This document shows positions 42,729 to 50,814 of a stretch of 64,000 nt of DNA, piece after piece; position 1 is the first letter of the stretch; each line of letters opens with the position of its first letter. Origin of the DNA: Rhizobium laguerreae (lineage in GTDB: Bacteria; Pseudomonadota; Alphaproteobacteria; Rhizobiales; Rhizobiaceae); NCBI RefSeq assembly GCF_002008165.1, contig NZ_MRDM01000029.1:124001-188000 (forward strand), read 5' to 3'. Under the pieces are notes generated by a model. That model was given only the letters and a program-made list of their open reading frames with translations. It was not told the origin of the DNA and did no database searches. The position numbers and the translations under genes are program-made.

Positions 42729-43991
42729 GTGCCGATATCGCAGGATAGGGATACCGTGCCCGGGAGCCCTCTCGTCAGCCAGGCTGCGACCCTTGCCGGA
42801 GTTCTGATCGGCATCGCGCTCTCGACCTATCTGCAGCTTGAGCCCGGCAAGGCAATGGCGCTTGCCGTGTTCTGCCTTCTCATGGCGTGGATCGCCGTCG
42901 ACGGTACATTCGCTGCTCGTTCGACCTGGGTATCGCGAAAGAGACGAAACGAGGCTCCCACCATCTTCTGGCGTCGCATCGGAACGAAGCTTGTGGGCCT
43001 CGCCGCGCTGCTTGGCGTGGTCGTCATCGCTTGTTCGATCTTTCCGTTTTTCACGCAGTCGTCGGCGGTCCGATGGATCATCGAGGCTGGGCACACCACT
43101 ATTCCCCTTTCCATCGCACTTGCCGGCGTCACCATTCTCTACGTCGCGGTCACCGATCTGGTCGCGGACGAGCCCGACGATTATCTCAACCAGGTCGGGC
43201 GCGCGGTGTTGATGCAGGATTTTCGCGAGGAGGACGTGCTGTTCGCATTGCGCCTGCTTGCGATCAAGTGCTTCTTTCTCGTCCTGATGTTCTCGGGCGG
43301 CATGACAGCTCTTTCCAATCTTGCCGAGAAGCCGGCCTGGACGTTTCCGCCGTTCTCGGCGGCTTGGTTCGAAGGCCTGCTACAGCTTGCCTTTCTTGTC
43401 GACATCGTGCTTGCCGCCGGCGGCTATGTCGCGACTTTCAAGCTTTTCGGATGGCATGTCAGGGCAACGGAGACGACGGCACTCGGCTGGCTCGTCTGCC
43501 TCATCTGTTATGAGCCGTTCTTCCCTGCCATCTCGCATGCCTTCGTGCCCTATGGCGAGGGGCCGGGCTGGGAGTCCGTGATCCAGGAAGGCTCGGCCGT
43601 CTTTATCTTCTGGAGCGTCGCGACGCTGTTCTGCACCGTCATCTATGTCTGGGCGACCGTCGCTTTCGGGCCGCGATTTTCAAATCTCACGCATCGCGGC
43701 ATCATCACATCGGGGCCCTATCGCTTCATGAAGCATCCGGCCTATGTCTCGAAGAACATCGCCTGGTGGCTGGTTGCGATCCCAGGCTTCCTCGCCAGCG
43801 GCGTTGCGGAAGGGCTTGCCCGGGCCGGCATGCTGGCGATCGTCAGTCTTATCTACGTCATGCGCGCGCGAGCCGAGCAACGCATGCTGAGCCGGGATCC
43901 CGCCTATCGGGACTATGTCGAGCGCGTCGCGGCGCATGGGCTTCTGGCGATGGCGAAGCGCCGGCTGACGCCCACGGCGCCGCGCGTCTGA
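42729..43991 (+). CDS. Multi-pass membrane protein with ICMT/PEMT-like methyltransferase domain
   Basis: About 420 residues with roughly nine hydrophobic segments. The C-terminal 110 residues (RFSNLTHRGIITSGPYRFMKHPAYVSKNIAWW ... MRARAEQRMLSRDPAYRDYVERV, in parts) match the isoprenylcysteine carboxyl-methyltransferase/phospholipid methyltransferase family. The N-terminal two thirds is an uncharacterised membrane region, longer than in typical members. The start is GTG 42729, 17 bases after the previous stop. Bacteria lack prenylcysteine, so the substrate is probably a lipid or a protein terminus; this is unresolved. Confidence 0.8.
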   Translation: MPISQDRDTVPGSPLVSQAATLAGVLIGIALSTYLQLEPGKAMALAVFCLLMAWIAVDGTFAARSTWVSRKRRNEAPTIFWRRIGTKLVGLAALLGVVVIACSIFPFFTQSSAVRWIIEAGHTTIPLSIALAGVTILYVAVTDLVADEPDDYLNQVGRAVLMQDFREEDVLFALRLLAIKCFFLVLMFSGGMTALSNLAEKPAWTFPPFSAAWFEGLLQLAFLVDIVLAAGGYVATFKLFGWHVRATETTALGWLVCLICYEPFFPAISHAFVPYGEGPGWESVIQEGSAVFIFWSVATLFCTVIYVWATVAFGPRFSNLTHRGIITSGPYRFMKHPAYVSKNIAWWLVAIPGFLASGVAEGLARAGMLAIVSLIYVMRARAEQRMLSRDPAYRDYVERVAAHGLLAMAKRRLTPTAPRV

Positions 43992-44048
43992 AAGACCCCC
44001 GAAGGACGCTGTAACAATTTAATTGCTGGCGGCGTAAGCTCCGACCGT

Positions 44049-45659
44049 TCAGCCGTCGAGCCCCTTGAAGCGCACCGGCTGGTAGCCGCGCATCAACAGG
44101 CTGCCGAGCGAATAGGTATTGCGGCAGACGCGGCCCTTGCAGGCGTTCGGCGAGGCCTCCATCACCTCCACCTTCTTGTCGGCCGTGAAGCGCATGAACA
44201 ACAGCACATGCGAGCCGGGCTTGTTCAGCGCGTCGCCCGGCCGCATCGACCAGGGGTCGGAGAGGCGCTTGGTGATCCCGGGGATGGCGCGCGTCGAAAC
44301 GTGCATCTTCAAGCCCCAGGCGTCGCTGACGAAACCGGAGCAGTCGACGCCGAGAATGTTGGATTGCGGCGCGCTCTTGGTGCAGACATTGCCGGCGGTC
44401 TGGCCCTTTTCCACGGCGCCGATGAAATTTTCCAGCGGTGTCTTGCAGCCCCAGCAGTAGGGAACACCCTTGACCGTCTGGCCGCGCTTGCCGATCAGGT
44501 AGATCGGGCGGCGGAGCCGGTTCATGTTGACGCAGCCAGGTCCCGGATCCTTGCCGTAGGCGGTTGGCGTCACCAGCCAATTCAGCGTCTCGAAGCCGAT
44601 TGCCCGCTCGATGACGTCGTTGCGCGATTTCGGCACGATCGCCACCTTCGGCGTCTTGCCGGGCTTGCCGGCAGCCGGCTGTTTGGCGGGCCGAGCGACG
44701 GCCAGCTTGCGGCCGGGCTCGCGGCCGTCGAGCCGCAGCACCTGCGCCCGGCTTTCCAGCGATCTCAAATAGAGCACGTCGCCGCGCGGTCCGATCGCCA
44801 CGAAGCGCCTCGAAAATACCGTGCCCGGTTCGATCGGCAGGTCGTAGACCCGATCCATCGCCCCGTTCGGCGTAAAGCGCACCACCAGCATGCCGGTGCG
44901 CTCAGGCCGGTCGGCGGGCACGAGCTCGACCAGCGCATAGGGTCTGCCTGTCGTGTCGATGTCGAGAAGTTCGACTGTGCCGATCCGCCCTTCCGAGGCG
45001 AGCTGCAGCGAAAGGAAATTCTCCTCCGAGCTCGCGCGCCGCAGCAAGATTTCCGCCTTGTCGTTTGCGGCAGCGCGGACCTCGGCAACGATATCGCCGA
45101 GCCCGCGGCTCGGCACATATTGAATGACCGGCGGGCGGGCGTCGGGCCTATTGGTGCTGCGGCCGATCTCGTCAATGATGCTGTTCAGCGGCCCCGGCGA
45201 TACCGAGCCCATCGAGGCGAACACCGAGCGGGTGTAGTCGTCGGCACCACCGCCGCCGTCGACAGCGCGCAGCACCTGCGAGCGGCCGTCGGCATCGGTG
45301 GAGCGCTCGAGCGGAACGACGCCGTCCGACCAGAGGTAGAGTTCGTTGTGGACGACGGCGAGATCCTCCGGCGCGGCATTCTCCGGCAGCGGCAGGATCT
45401 CGGGCTCGGCCTGCGAACGTTCGGCGTCGACCGCGAGCACGCGTCCGTTGTTCTGGTCGAGGATGTAGATGGTGCCGTCGTCGCCGACGGTGATCGCCGC
45501 CGGCCCGGATGCCTCTGCTTCTTCGTTGGAAGAGATGATGCCGACCGAACGCGCGCCGTCGCCGCCGCGAAGCTCGATGATCGTCGTATCTTTGGCGAAA
45601 ACCGGGAAGGCGACCGCAAGTGCCGCGGCAAACAAAATATGCGACCCAAAACTACGCAT
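44049..45659 (-). CDS. Exported protein with propeller-like N terminus and NlpC/P60-type C terminus
   Basis: A 536-residue protein with a signal peptide (HILFAAALAVAFPVFA). Residues about 25-310 contain repeated beta-strand motifs such as TVGDDGTIYILDQNNGRVLAVD and IGPRGDVLYLRSLES, typical of NHL-like beta-propellers. The C-terminal 150 residues look like a papain-fold NlpC/P60/CHAP amidase: VPYCWGCKTP, GVDCSGFVSDAWGLK (catalytic Cys), RPGDALNKPGSHVLLFMRF (catalytic His). It probably acts on peptidoglycan or a peptide in the periplasm. It is convergent with the methyltransferase gene. Confidence 0.78.
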   Translation of the reverse strand: MRSFGSHILFAAALAVAFPVFAKDTTIIELRGGDGARSVGIISSNEEAEASGPAAITVGDDGTIYILDQNNGRVLAVDAERSQAEPEILPLPENAAPEDLAVVHNELYLWSDGVVPLERSTDADGRSQVLRAVDGGGGADDYTRSVFASMGSVSPGPLNSIIDEIGRSTNRPDARPPVIQYVPSRGLGDIVAEVRAAANDKAEILLRRASSEENFLSLQLASEGRIGTVELLDIDTTGRPYALVELVPADRPERTGMLVVRFTPNGAMDRVYDLPIEPGTVFSRRFVAIGPRGDVLYLRSLESRAQVLRLDGREPGRKLAVARPAKQPAAGKPGKTPKVAIVPKSRNDVIERAIGFETLNWLVTPTAYGKDPGPGCVNMNRLRRPIYLIGKRGQTVKGVPYCWGCKTPLENFIGAVEKGQTAGNVCTKSAPQSNILGVDCSGFVSDAWGLKMHVSTRAIPGITKRLSDPWSMRPGDALNKPGSHVLLFMRFTADKKVEVMEASPNACKGRVCRNTYSLGSLLMRGYQPVRFKGLDG

Positions 45660-45733
45660 TGCCTCGACCCCCAGAACAGGATGATTTTACGCCGGACCGG
45701 CCAAAAATCTGAATCCTGTTCCCAATTAAGGTT

Positions 45734-45783
45734 AGAGCATTATGTCATCCGAAAACCGATCACACTTTTCGGCATGATGCTCT
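45734..45783. repeat. RIME-like intergenic palindrome (second copy)
   Basis: Outer arms AGAGCAT (45734-45740) and ATGCTCT (45777-45783) enclose inner arms CCGAAAA and TTTTCGG around CCGATCACAC. The layout matches the element at 5937-5990. It lies in the 254-base gap between two divergent genes, where no coding sequence is seen. Confidence 0.6.
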
Positions 45784-45913
45784 GTTACCATCACGTCTTT
45801 CAAAAATGGTAGGCTAGATATGACTTCTCAGCAAGCCGTTGCTTTCCAAACGATTTGGAGATCTGCGCCAGCGATAGTACAAGATCATCGTCTCCAAGAT
45901 TTGTCGGCAGGAA

Positions 45914-46510
45914 ATGCGTATGCTGGAATGGAACGGTGACGAACTGGCGCTCGACATAAGCTTGCTGGAGCAGGTTCGCGCGGCAAGGATCAACTTCTCA
46001 GACCGCGTCTGCGCGGCCTCGGCCAGCAAGGACGACAAGCATCTGGCGCAGCTGCGCTCGGAGCCGACCTATCTGATGGCCGAGTTCCTCTATTCGATGA
46101 AGGTTTTCGGCATCAACACCGCCGAGGATATCGAACGCTTCGCCGATCTGCACAATGATTATGTGGTATCGCTCACCCGCGATCCTGCCAAGCTGCAGCG
46201 GCTGGGGCTCTCGCAGGATCGGGCGCTCGCCTCGATGTTCACTGCCGACACCAAGCCGCGGCTGATCCAGAACTGGGCTGAAAAAGCCGGCGCGATCGAC
46301 CAGTCCAATCTCGCCCGTTTTCTTGTCGCGGTGATGTCGAGCGAGACCTGCCGCAAGACGCTGATCGATTTCGAGACGGCCGGCTTCATGCAGCGCAAGC
46401 GCTCGCCCTACGGCACCATGGTCGTCTGGTCGACCGGAATGATAGAGGAGATCTTCGGCGAAATGCTGCGCGATCTGCGCCTCGGCCTGCAGCAATTGAA
46501 GATCCTCTGA
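45914..46510 (+). CDS. Hypothetical protein with possible winged-helix C terminus
   Basis: I do not recognise this 198-residue protein. It is soluble with no signal peptide. The C-terminal 80 residues (IDQSNLARFLVAVMSSETCRKTLIDFETAGFMQRKRSPYGTMVVWSTGMIEEIFGEMLRDL, in parts) resemble a MarR-like winged helix: helix, recognition helix, then a beta wing. AGGAA abuts ATG 45914, and ATG 45920 is an equally good start. It stands alone between divergent and co-directional neighbours and may be a transcriptional regulator of the flanking envelope genes. Confidence 0.6.
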   Translation: MRMLEWNGDELALDISLLEQVRAARINFSDRVCAASASKDDKHLAQLRSEPTYLMAEFLYSMKVFGINTAEDIERFADLHNDYVVSLTRDPAKLQRLGLSQDRALASMFTADTKPRLIQNWAEKAGAIDQSNLARFLVAVMSSETCRKTLIDFETAGFMQRKRSPYGTMVVWSTGMIEEIFGEMLRDLRLGLQQLKIL

Positions 46511-46638
46511 CATTAGTTGCCAGTCGATTTCAACCCTCCCAATCGATTGGCACTGAGCGCCGTTGCCTTCCTTCCGGCCTCTCCTTATTGTCGCAACGCT
46601 TGTCGCGCAATGGCGCCAATAAGACGGATTTGACGACG

Positions 46639-47016
46639 ATGACGAAATCCCGGCTCACAACCTTGTCGATCGGCCTTCTGCTGGCGCTGCAGATACCTGG
46701 GCTCGCGCATTCCGGCCCGACTGAGGACGCGCTTGCGGCGCGAAACCCCTCGCTGGCTGCGCTGCGCCAGCATGATGAAAAGGCCTTTGCTGCGGCGACC
46801 GCGATCATCGCCGAACACGAACGCGCCAAGGGGCTGACGCCCGGCGAGACGAAGCTGCCCGATGCGACCTCGCCCGGCCGCGACATGGGCTCGGCCCCCG
46901 GCAAGGAATTCACGGTCGACAATCCGGATATTCTCTGGCTCTACAATTCCTCGCCCGAAGGAATGAGCGACCTGATCTCGATTTTGAAATCTGCCGGGCA
47001 GAAACCCAAGAACTAA
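46639..47016 (+). CDS. Small exported hypothetical protein
   Basis: 125 residues with a clear signal peptide (MTKSRLTTLSIGLLLALQI, then ALA-type cleavage near AHSGP). The mature part is polar with an acidic or helical centre and ends SDLISILKSAGQKPKN. ATG 46639 is chosen because it places the signal peptide at the N terminus; the open frame begins 17 codons earlier. No domain is recognised. It precedes the protease operon by 209 bases and has a hairpin in between. Confidence 0.6.
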   Translation: MTKSRLTTLSIGLLLALQIPGLAHSGPTEDALAARNPSLAALRQHDEKAFAAATAIIAEHERAKGLTPGETKLPDATSPGRDMGSAPGKEFTVDNPDILWLYNSSPEGMSDLISILKSAGQKPKN

Positions 47017-47065
47017 CCGTCTCGGTGTAGTTGAACGGACTATAGCAGGCCCCGGATATTGCGGA

Positions 47066-47088
47066 GCGTGAGTCTTGCTCACGTCTTT
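47066..47088 (+). terminator. Weak terminator-like hairpin
   Basis: CGTGAG (47067-47072) and CTCACG (47078-47083) with a five-base loop, followed by TCTTT. It lies 50 bases after the small exported gene and about 140 bases before the OmpA-DUF4384 gene, so it may separate the two transcription units. The stem is short. Confidence 0.35.
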
Positions 47089-47225
47089 GCCTTGGCGGAT
47101 TCTTCCAGGCTCCAAATAATTTGTAACCCTCCCTCAAGCAAGACAGGCGAAACCATCCCAATTTCGCCAGTCAGTGCTATTCTCATCTTCAACACAGTGT
47201 GAGATGTTCGAAGAGGAGGTTTCCA

Positions 47226-49178
47226 ATGCCGAACCGCAAAGCCATCCTGGCAGCAGCCACCTTTCTTTCGTTCTTTTCGGTGGTTCCCGCCGTCGAGGCG
47301 CAGAACGAACGCACATTGACCGAAGCGCCGGCGCAGACCGGGCCTGTCAGCATCACCTTCGATCGCGCGGAAGCCAAATACGCCATCGGCGAAGTTGTCG
47401 GCCTCTTCATCCAATCGACCGAGAATGCCTATGTCACGGTGCTGAACGTCTCGCCGAACGGCGCGGTCGTGAAGCTTTTCCCGAACAAGTACCAGACCGA
47501 CGCCCTTGTCGGCGCCGGCAAGCGCGTGCAGGTGCCGGATCCGGCAAGCGGCGCCAAGCTGCAGGTTTCTGGCCCGGTCGGCCAGGAGCAGATCAAAGTC
47601 TTCTATTCCTCCAAGCCGCTGACCATCTTTGCCGATCTCGGCGGCAGCGGCGGCGGCATGTTCCGCTCGATCGACGGCGGCATGGATGCCGTTTCCCGCA
47701 GCCTTGAAGAAGCCCGCAGCCTCGGCACCAAGATCAGCAGCAAGACGCTGATGCTGACGACGGTCGATAGTCCGGCTGCCATCCCGCCCGTCGCAGCCGC
47801 TCCCGCAGCGAAACCGGTCGAGCAGGCTGCAAAGCCGCCCATTGCGCCGAAACCTGCGGCCGCGCCGAAGCCGAAGCCGGTAACGAAACAGGAAGTCGCC
47901 AAGAAGCCGGAAACGGTGGTGGAAAAACCAAAGCCGGCTGCTCCGAAAAAGGTTGCGCCGAAGCCTGTCGAGCAGGCAACACAACAGCCGCCGAAGAAAT
48001 ACAAGATCGTCACCAACCTGGCGCCCGGCCAGGAGCTTGCCGCCGACGAACTGGAGTTGATCGGTCCCGCCGACACCACGTCATCCACCAAGCCGACCCA
48101 ATATAAGCAACCGACGACGCAGTATAAGCAGCCGGCCCAGACGTCCCAGACGAAGATGCCGAAACTGCCGATGCCGCAGATCAAGATGCCGCAATTCAAG
48201 CTCCCTGGCGGTTTCAGCATCAAGATGCCGCAGCTAAACCTCGGCCGTTCGGCCGAACCTGCCGAGGCCGGGGAAGAGATTGAGGTAGCAAATGCCGATA
48301 CGCCTGTTTGCACCGCTCTTCTCGACAAGCTGAACACCGCTGTTGCCGCCAAGGATATCAGCGCTGCCGCAGCTGAAGCCGATGCGATCGCCGTCAGCGC
48401 CGATTGCGGCCAGTTCCAGGTCAATGCCCAGCGCCGCGTCGCGGCCCTCAGGCTTTCCGCAGCTCAGGAGATGATGGCCGCCAACCAGCCGGTTGCCGAT
48501 TACGAGCCGCTGCTTGTCGCCGCCGACAGCCCGCAGGTGCTTTGGCAGGCCTCCGCCACGCTCGGCGAGATCTATTTCTCCTCACGCCGCTTTGCCGATG
48601 CCGCCGCCGATTACCAGCAGGCAATCGAGATCATCAAGAACGAGACCCGCACGCCGAAGGCACCGCCCGCCGAGACGATTTCCGATCTCATCCAGCGCGC
48701 CGCCCAGGCCCGCATTCTTGCTGCCAACCCGACGAGCGACAATCCGCAAGGCAGCTTCGTGCCGGCCGAGAAGGACCACCGCAGCGGCGTGCTCGGCGGT
48801 ATTTATTCCGAGAATGTGCGCGGCATCGTGCCGGTCTCCATTCCGGTTCCGATCACTTTCGACTTCAACAAGTCGAGCTTCACCTCGATCGGCACCGAGG
48901 CCGCCCAGGAACTGCTGGAGGCGCTGAAGGAGCAGAAGCCCGGCCGGATCATCCTCGTCGGCCATACCGACCGGCGCGGCGGTGACGACTATAATCAGAA
49001 GCTGTCCGAACGCCGTGCCCAGGCCGTCGCCGACTTCCTGAAGAGCCACGGACTCGACGCGACAATCGACGCCGAAGGCCGCGGAGCATCCGAACCGGTG
49101 GACGTCACCGCGACCGCAAACCTCACCGAAGACGATGTCGATGCGCTGAACCGCCGCGTCGAATGGCGCCGCGAATAG
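47226..49178 (+). CDS. OmpA-family protein with N-terminal DUF4384 domain
   Basis: A 650-residue exported protein with a signal peptide (about 1-25). The N-terminal DUF4384 domain (about 30-145) reads ITFDRAEAKYAIGEVVGLFIQ, AYVTVLNVSPNGAVVKLFPN and EQIKVFYSSKPL. A long Pro/Ala/Lys linker, repeats of KMPQ and KQPT, and a helical region (about 360-500) follow. The C-terminal OmpA peptidoglycan-binding domain (about 540-650) has ITFDFNKSSFT, ILVGHTDRRGGDDYNQKLSERRAQAV and NRRVEWRRE. ATG 47226 is set by GAGGAGG. It would anchor the following DUF4384-bearing proteases to the cell wall, which is inference. Confidence 0.88.
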   Translation: MPNRKAILAAATFLSFFSVVPAVEAQNERTLTEAPAQTGPVSITFDRAEAKYAIGEVVGLFIQSTENAYVTVLNVSPNGAVVKLFPNKYQTDALVGAGKRVQVPDPASGAKLQVSGPVGQEQIKVFYSSKPLTIFADLGGSGGGMFRSIDGGMDAVSRSLEEARSLGTKISSKTLMLTTVDSPAAIPPVAAAPAAKPVEQAAKPPIAPKPAAAPKPKPVTKQEVAKKPETVVEKPKPAAPKKVAPKPVEQATQQPPKKYKIVTNLAPGQELAADELELIGPADTTSSTKPTQYKQPTTQYKQPAQTSQTKMPKLPMPQIKMPQFKLPGGFSIKMPQLNLGRSAEPAEAGEEIEVANADTPVCTALLDKLNTAVAAKDISAAAAEADAIAVSADCGQFQVNAQRRVAALRLSAAQEMMAANQPVADYEPLLVAADSPQVLWQASATLGEIYFSSRRFADAAADYQQAIEIIKNETRTPKAPPAETISDLIQRAAQARILAANPTSDNPQGSFVPAEKDHRSGVLGGIYSENVRGIVPVSIPVPITFDFNKSSFTSIGTEAAQELLEALKEQKPGRIILVGHTDRRGGDDYNQKLSERRAQAVADFLKSHGLDATIDAEGRGASEPVDVTATANLTEDDVDALNRRVEWRRE

Positions 49179-49200
49179 GCCGGGCGAAGGGAATCTGGCC

Positions 49201-50814
49201 ATGACCGTATTCGTTTCCATGGCCGCAGCACTTGCTCTCCTCACCATGGCGGCCACCGACAGCCTGGCAAAGGTGATCGAGGCGCCCGAGCGTGGTGCAG
49301 TCAGGGCCGTGCTGATCGGCATCGACCTCTACCGCAATGTTCCGCCGCTGCACGGCGCCGTCGCCGATGCCGACGACCTTTCGCTTTCGCTGCGCTCGGT
49401 CGGCGTCGAGGACATGACGCTCCTGAAGAACGGCGCTGCCGACCGCGAGGGTATTTTCCATGCGATCGAGGCCGTGACTGAGAGGGCGGGGCCTGGCGAT
49501 CTGATCGTGCTCGGCATCGCCGGTCACGGTTCGAGCGAGCCGGAACGCGTCAAGGGCTCGAAACCGAGCGGCCGCGACGAGGTCTATATCCTTGCAGGTT
49601 TCGATACCCGGCTGCCGGGATCGCGCGAGCGCATCTTCGGCGACGAATTCAAGACGCTGATCCGCAAGCTCGAGAGCAAGGGCGCCGATGTCATCTTCAT
49701 CGCCGATACCTGCCATGCCGGCGGCATGACCCGCGACGTCGATCCGCGCGGCGCCGAGATCACCTGGCGTCAGGCGCCTTCCTATACGATAGAGGAAGAC
49801 GACCTCGCGCCGATTTCGACCACGGCGGATGCGCTGTCCACCGGCTTCGATTTCAAGCGGCTGACTTTTCTCGCCGCCGTCGACGAGAACACCAAGTCGC
49901 CCGAGATATCAATTCCCGGCATTCCGCAAAAACGTGGTGCGCTGAGTTACGCCACCGCTCGCGCTTTCGAGGGGGCTGCGGACCGCAACGCCGACGGCGC
50001 CGTCAGCCGCCGCGAACTGTTCGAATATGTGCGCCAGGCGGTCTATCAGTTCACCAACCAGCGACAGAACATCTTTACCGAAAGCCCGCCCGGAACCGAT
50101 CTCGATCGCGCGGTCGTCTATCATTACGGGGCGGGGGCCCAGGCGGCGGCGGAGAAATCAAACACTCCGCTGCCCGCCGAGCCCGCGCCGATCAGCGTTG
50201 CCGCCCTCGGCTCCGAGCCGGTGCTGCAGGGAATCGACCCCGCCGTTACGCCGTTCAAGCTGATGGAGGGATATGATGCCGAACTCGTCTTCGATCCCGA
50301 AAAACACGAGGCGATTGCCGGCGGCGATGTCGTCGCCTCCGGCGTCGGCGCCGGCGACATGCCTTTCGTCGTCGACCGGATGGCCGCGCTCGATGCGCTG
50401 AAGCGGCTCTCCGAGACCAACCCGCAGACCGTGCGCGTGACGCCTTCCGACACCGTCCATCGTGAAGGTGAACGCGTCGGCGTCACGGTTTCGGATATAA
50501 CAGGCCGCAAGCTCGTGCTCTTCGACGTCACCGGCGATGGAACCGTGCAGTTCCTCTATCCGGGCGACAACGAGGTCGATGCCGAGATGTCTCAGACCTT
50601 CGATCTCGACCTTTCCGTCGTCGCACCTTTTGGCACGGACCTGCTCGTCGCCGTCACCTCTGAAACCCCGATGCCCGACCTTATTGAATTCCTGAAGCAG
50701 AACGACAGGCGTCGCACCGCCGGCAATATCGCCAAACGCCTCGGCGAATTCCTGCCCGAGGGCGCGCGCCTCGGATTCACGGTCCTCTATACCTCCGCCG
50801 GAGCCAAGCTATGA
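49201..50814 (+). CDS. Exported caspase-family protease with EF-hand-like loop and DUF4384-like domain
   Basis: 537 residues. The signal peptide (about 1-23) is followed by a caspase p20-like domain with an intact dyad: LIVLGIAGHGSS (His109) and FIADTCHAGG (Cys171). Within the later part, residues 261-272 (DRNADGAVSRRE) match the 12-residue calcium-binding EF-hand loop. The C-terminal 180 residues resemble DUF4384 (VTPSDTVHREGERVGVTVSD, LFDVTGDGTVQFLYPGDNEVD). Calcium-dependent activity, known for metacaspases, is plausible. It follows the OmpA gene by 22 bases and overlaps the next gene by four (ATGA). Confidence 0.85.
   Translation: MTVFVSMAAALALLTMAATDSLAKVIEAPERGAVRAVLIGIDLYRNVPPLHGAVADADDLSLSLRSVGVEDMTLLKNGAADREGIFHAIEAVTERAGPGDLIVLGIAGHGSSEPERVKGSKPSGRDEVYILAGFDTRLPGSRERIFGDEFKTLIRKLESKGADVIFIADTCHAGGMTRDVDPRGAEITWRQAPSYTIEEDDLAPISTTADALSTGFDFKRLTFLAAVDENTKSPEISIPGIPQKRGALSYATARAFEGAADRNADGAVSRRELFEYVRQAVYQFTNQRQNIFTESPPGTDLDRAVVYHYGAGAQAAAEKSNTPLPAEPAPISVAALGSEPVLQGIDPAVTPFKLMEGYDAELVFDPEKHEAIAGGDVVASGVGAGDMPFVVDRMAALDALKRLSETNPQTVRVTPSDTVHREGERVGVTVSDITGRKLVLFDVTGDGTVQFLYPGDNEVDAEMSQTFDLDLSVVAPFGTDLLVAVTSETPMPDLIEFLKQNDRRRTAGNIAKRLGEFLPEGARLGFTVLYTSAGAKL

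Noticed and set aside
44208..45812. Long plus-strand frame (534 codons) opposite the NlpC/P60-type gene
   Set aside because: Antisense shadow; His/Arg/Asp-rich composition, no signal peptide or motif, and the minus-strand gene has clear catalytic motifs.
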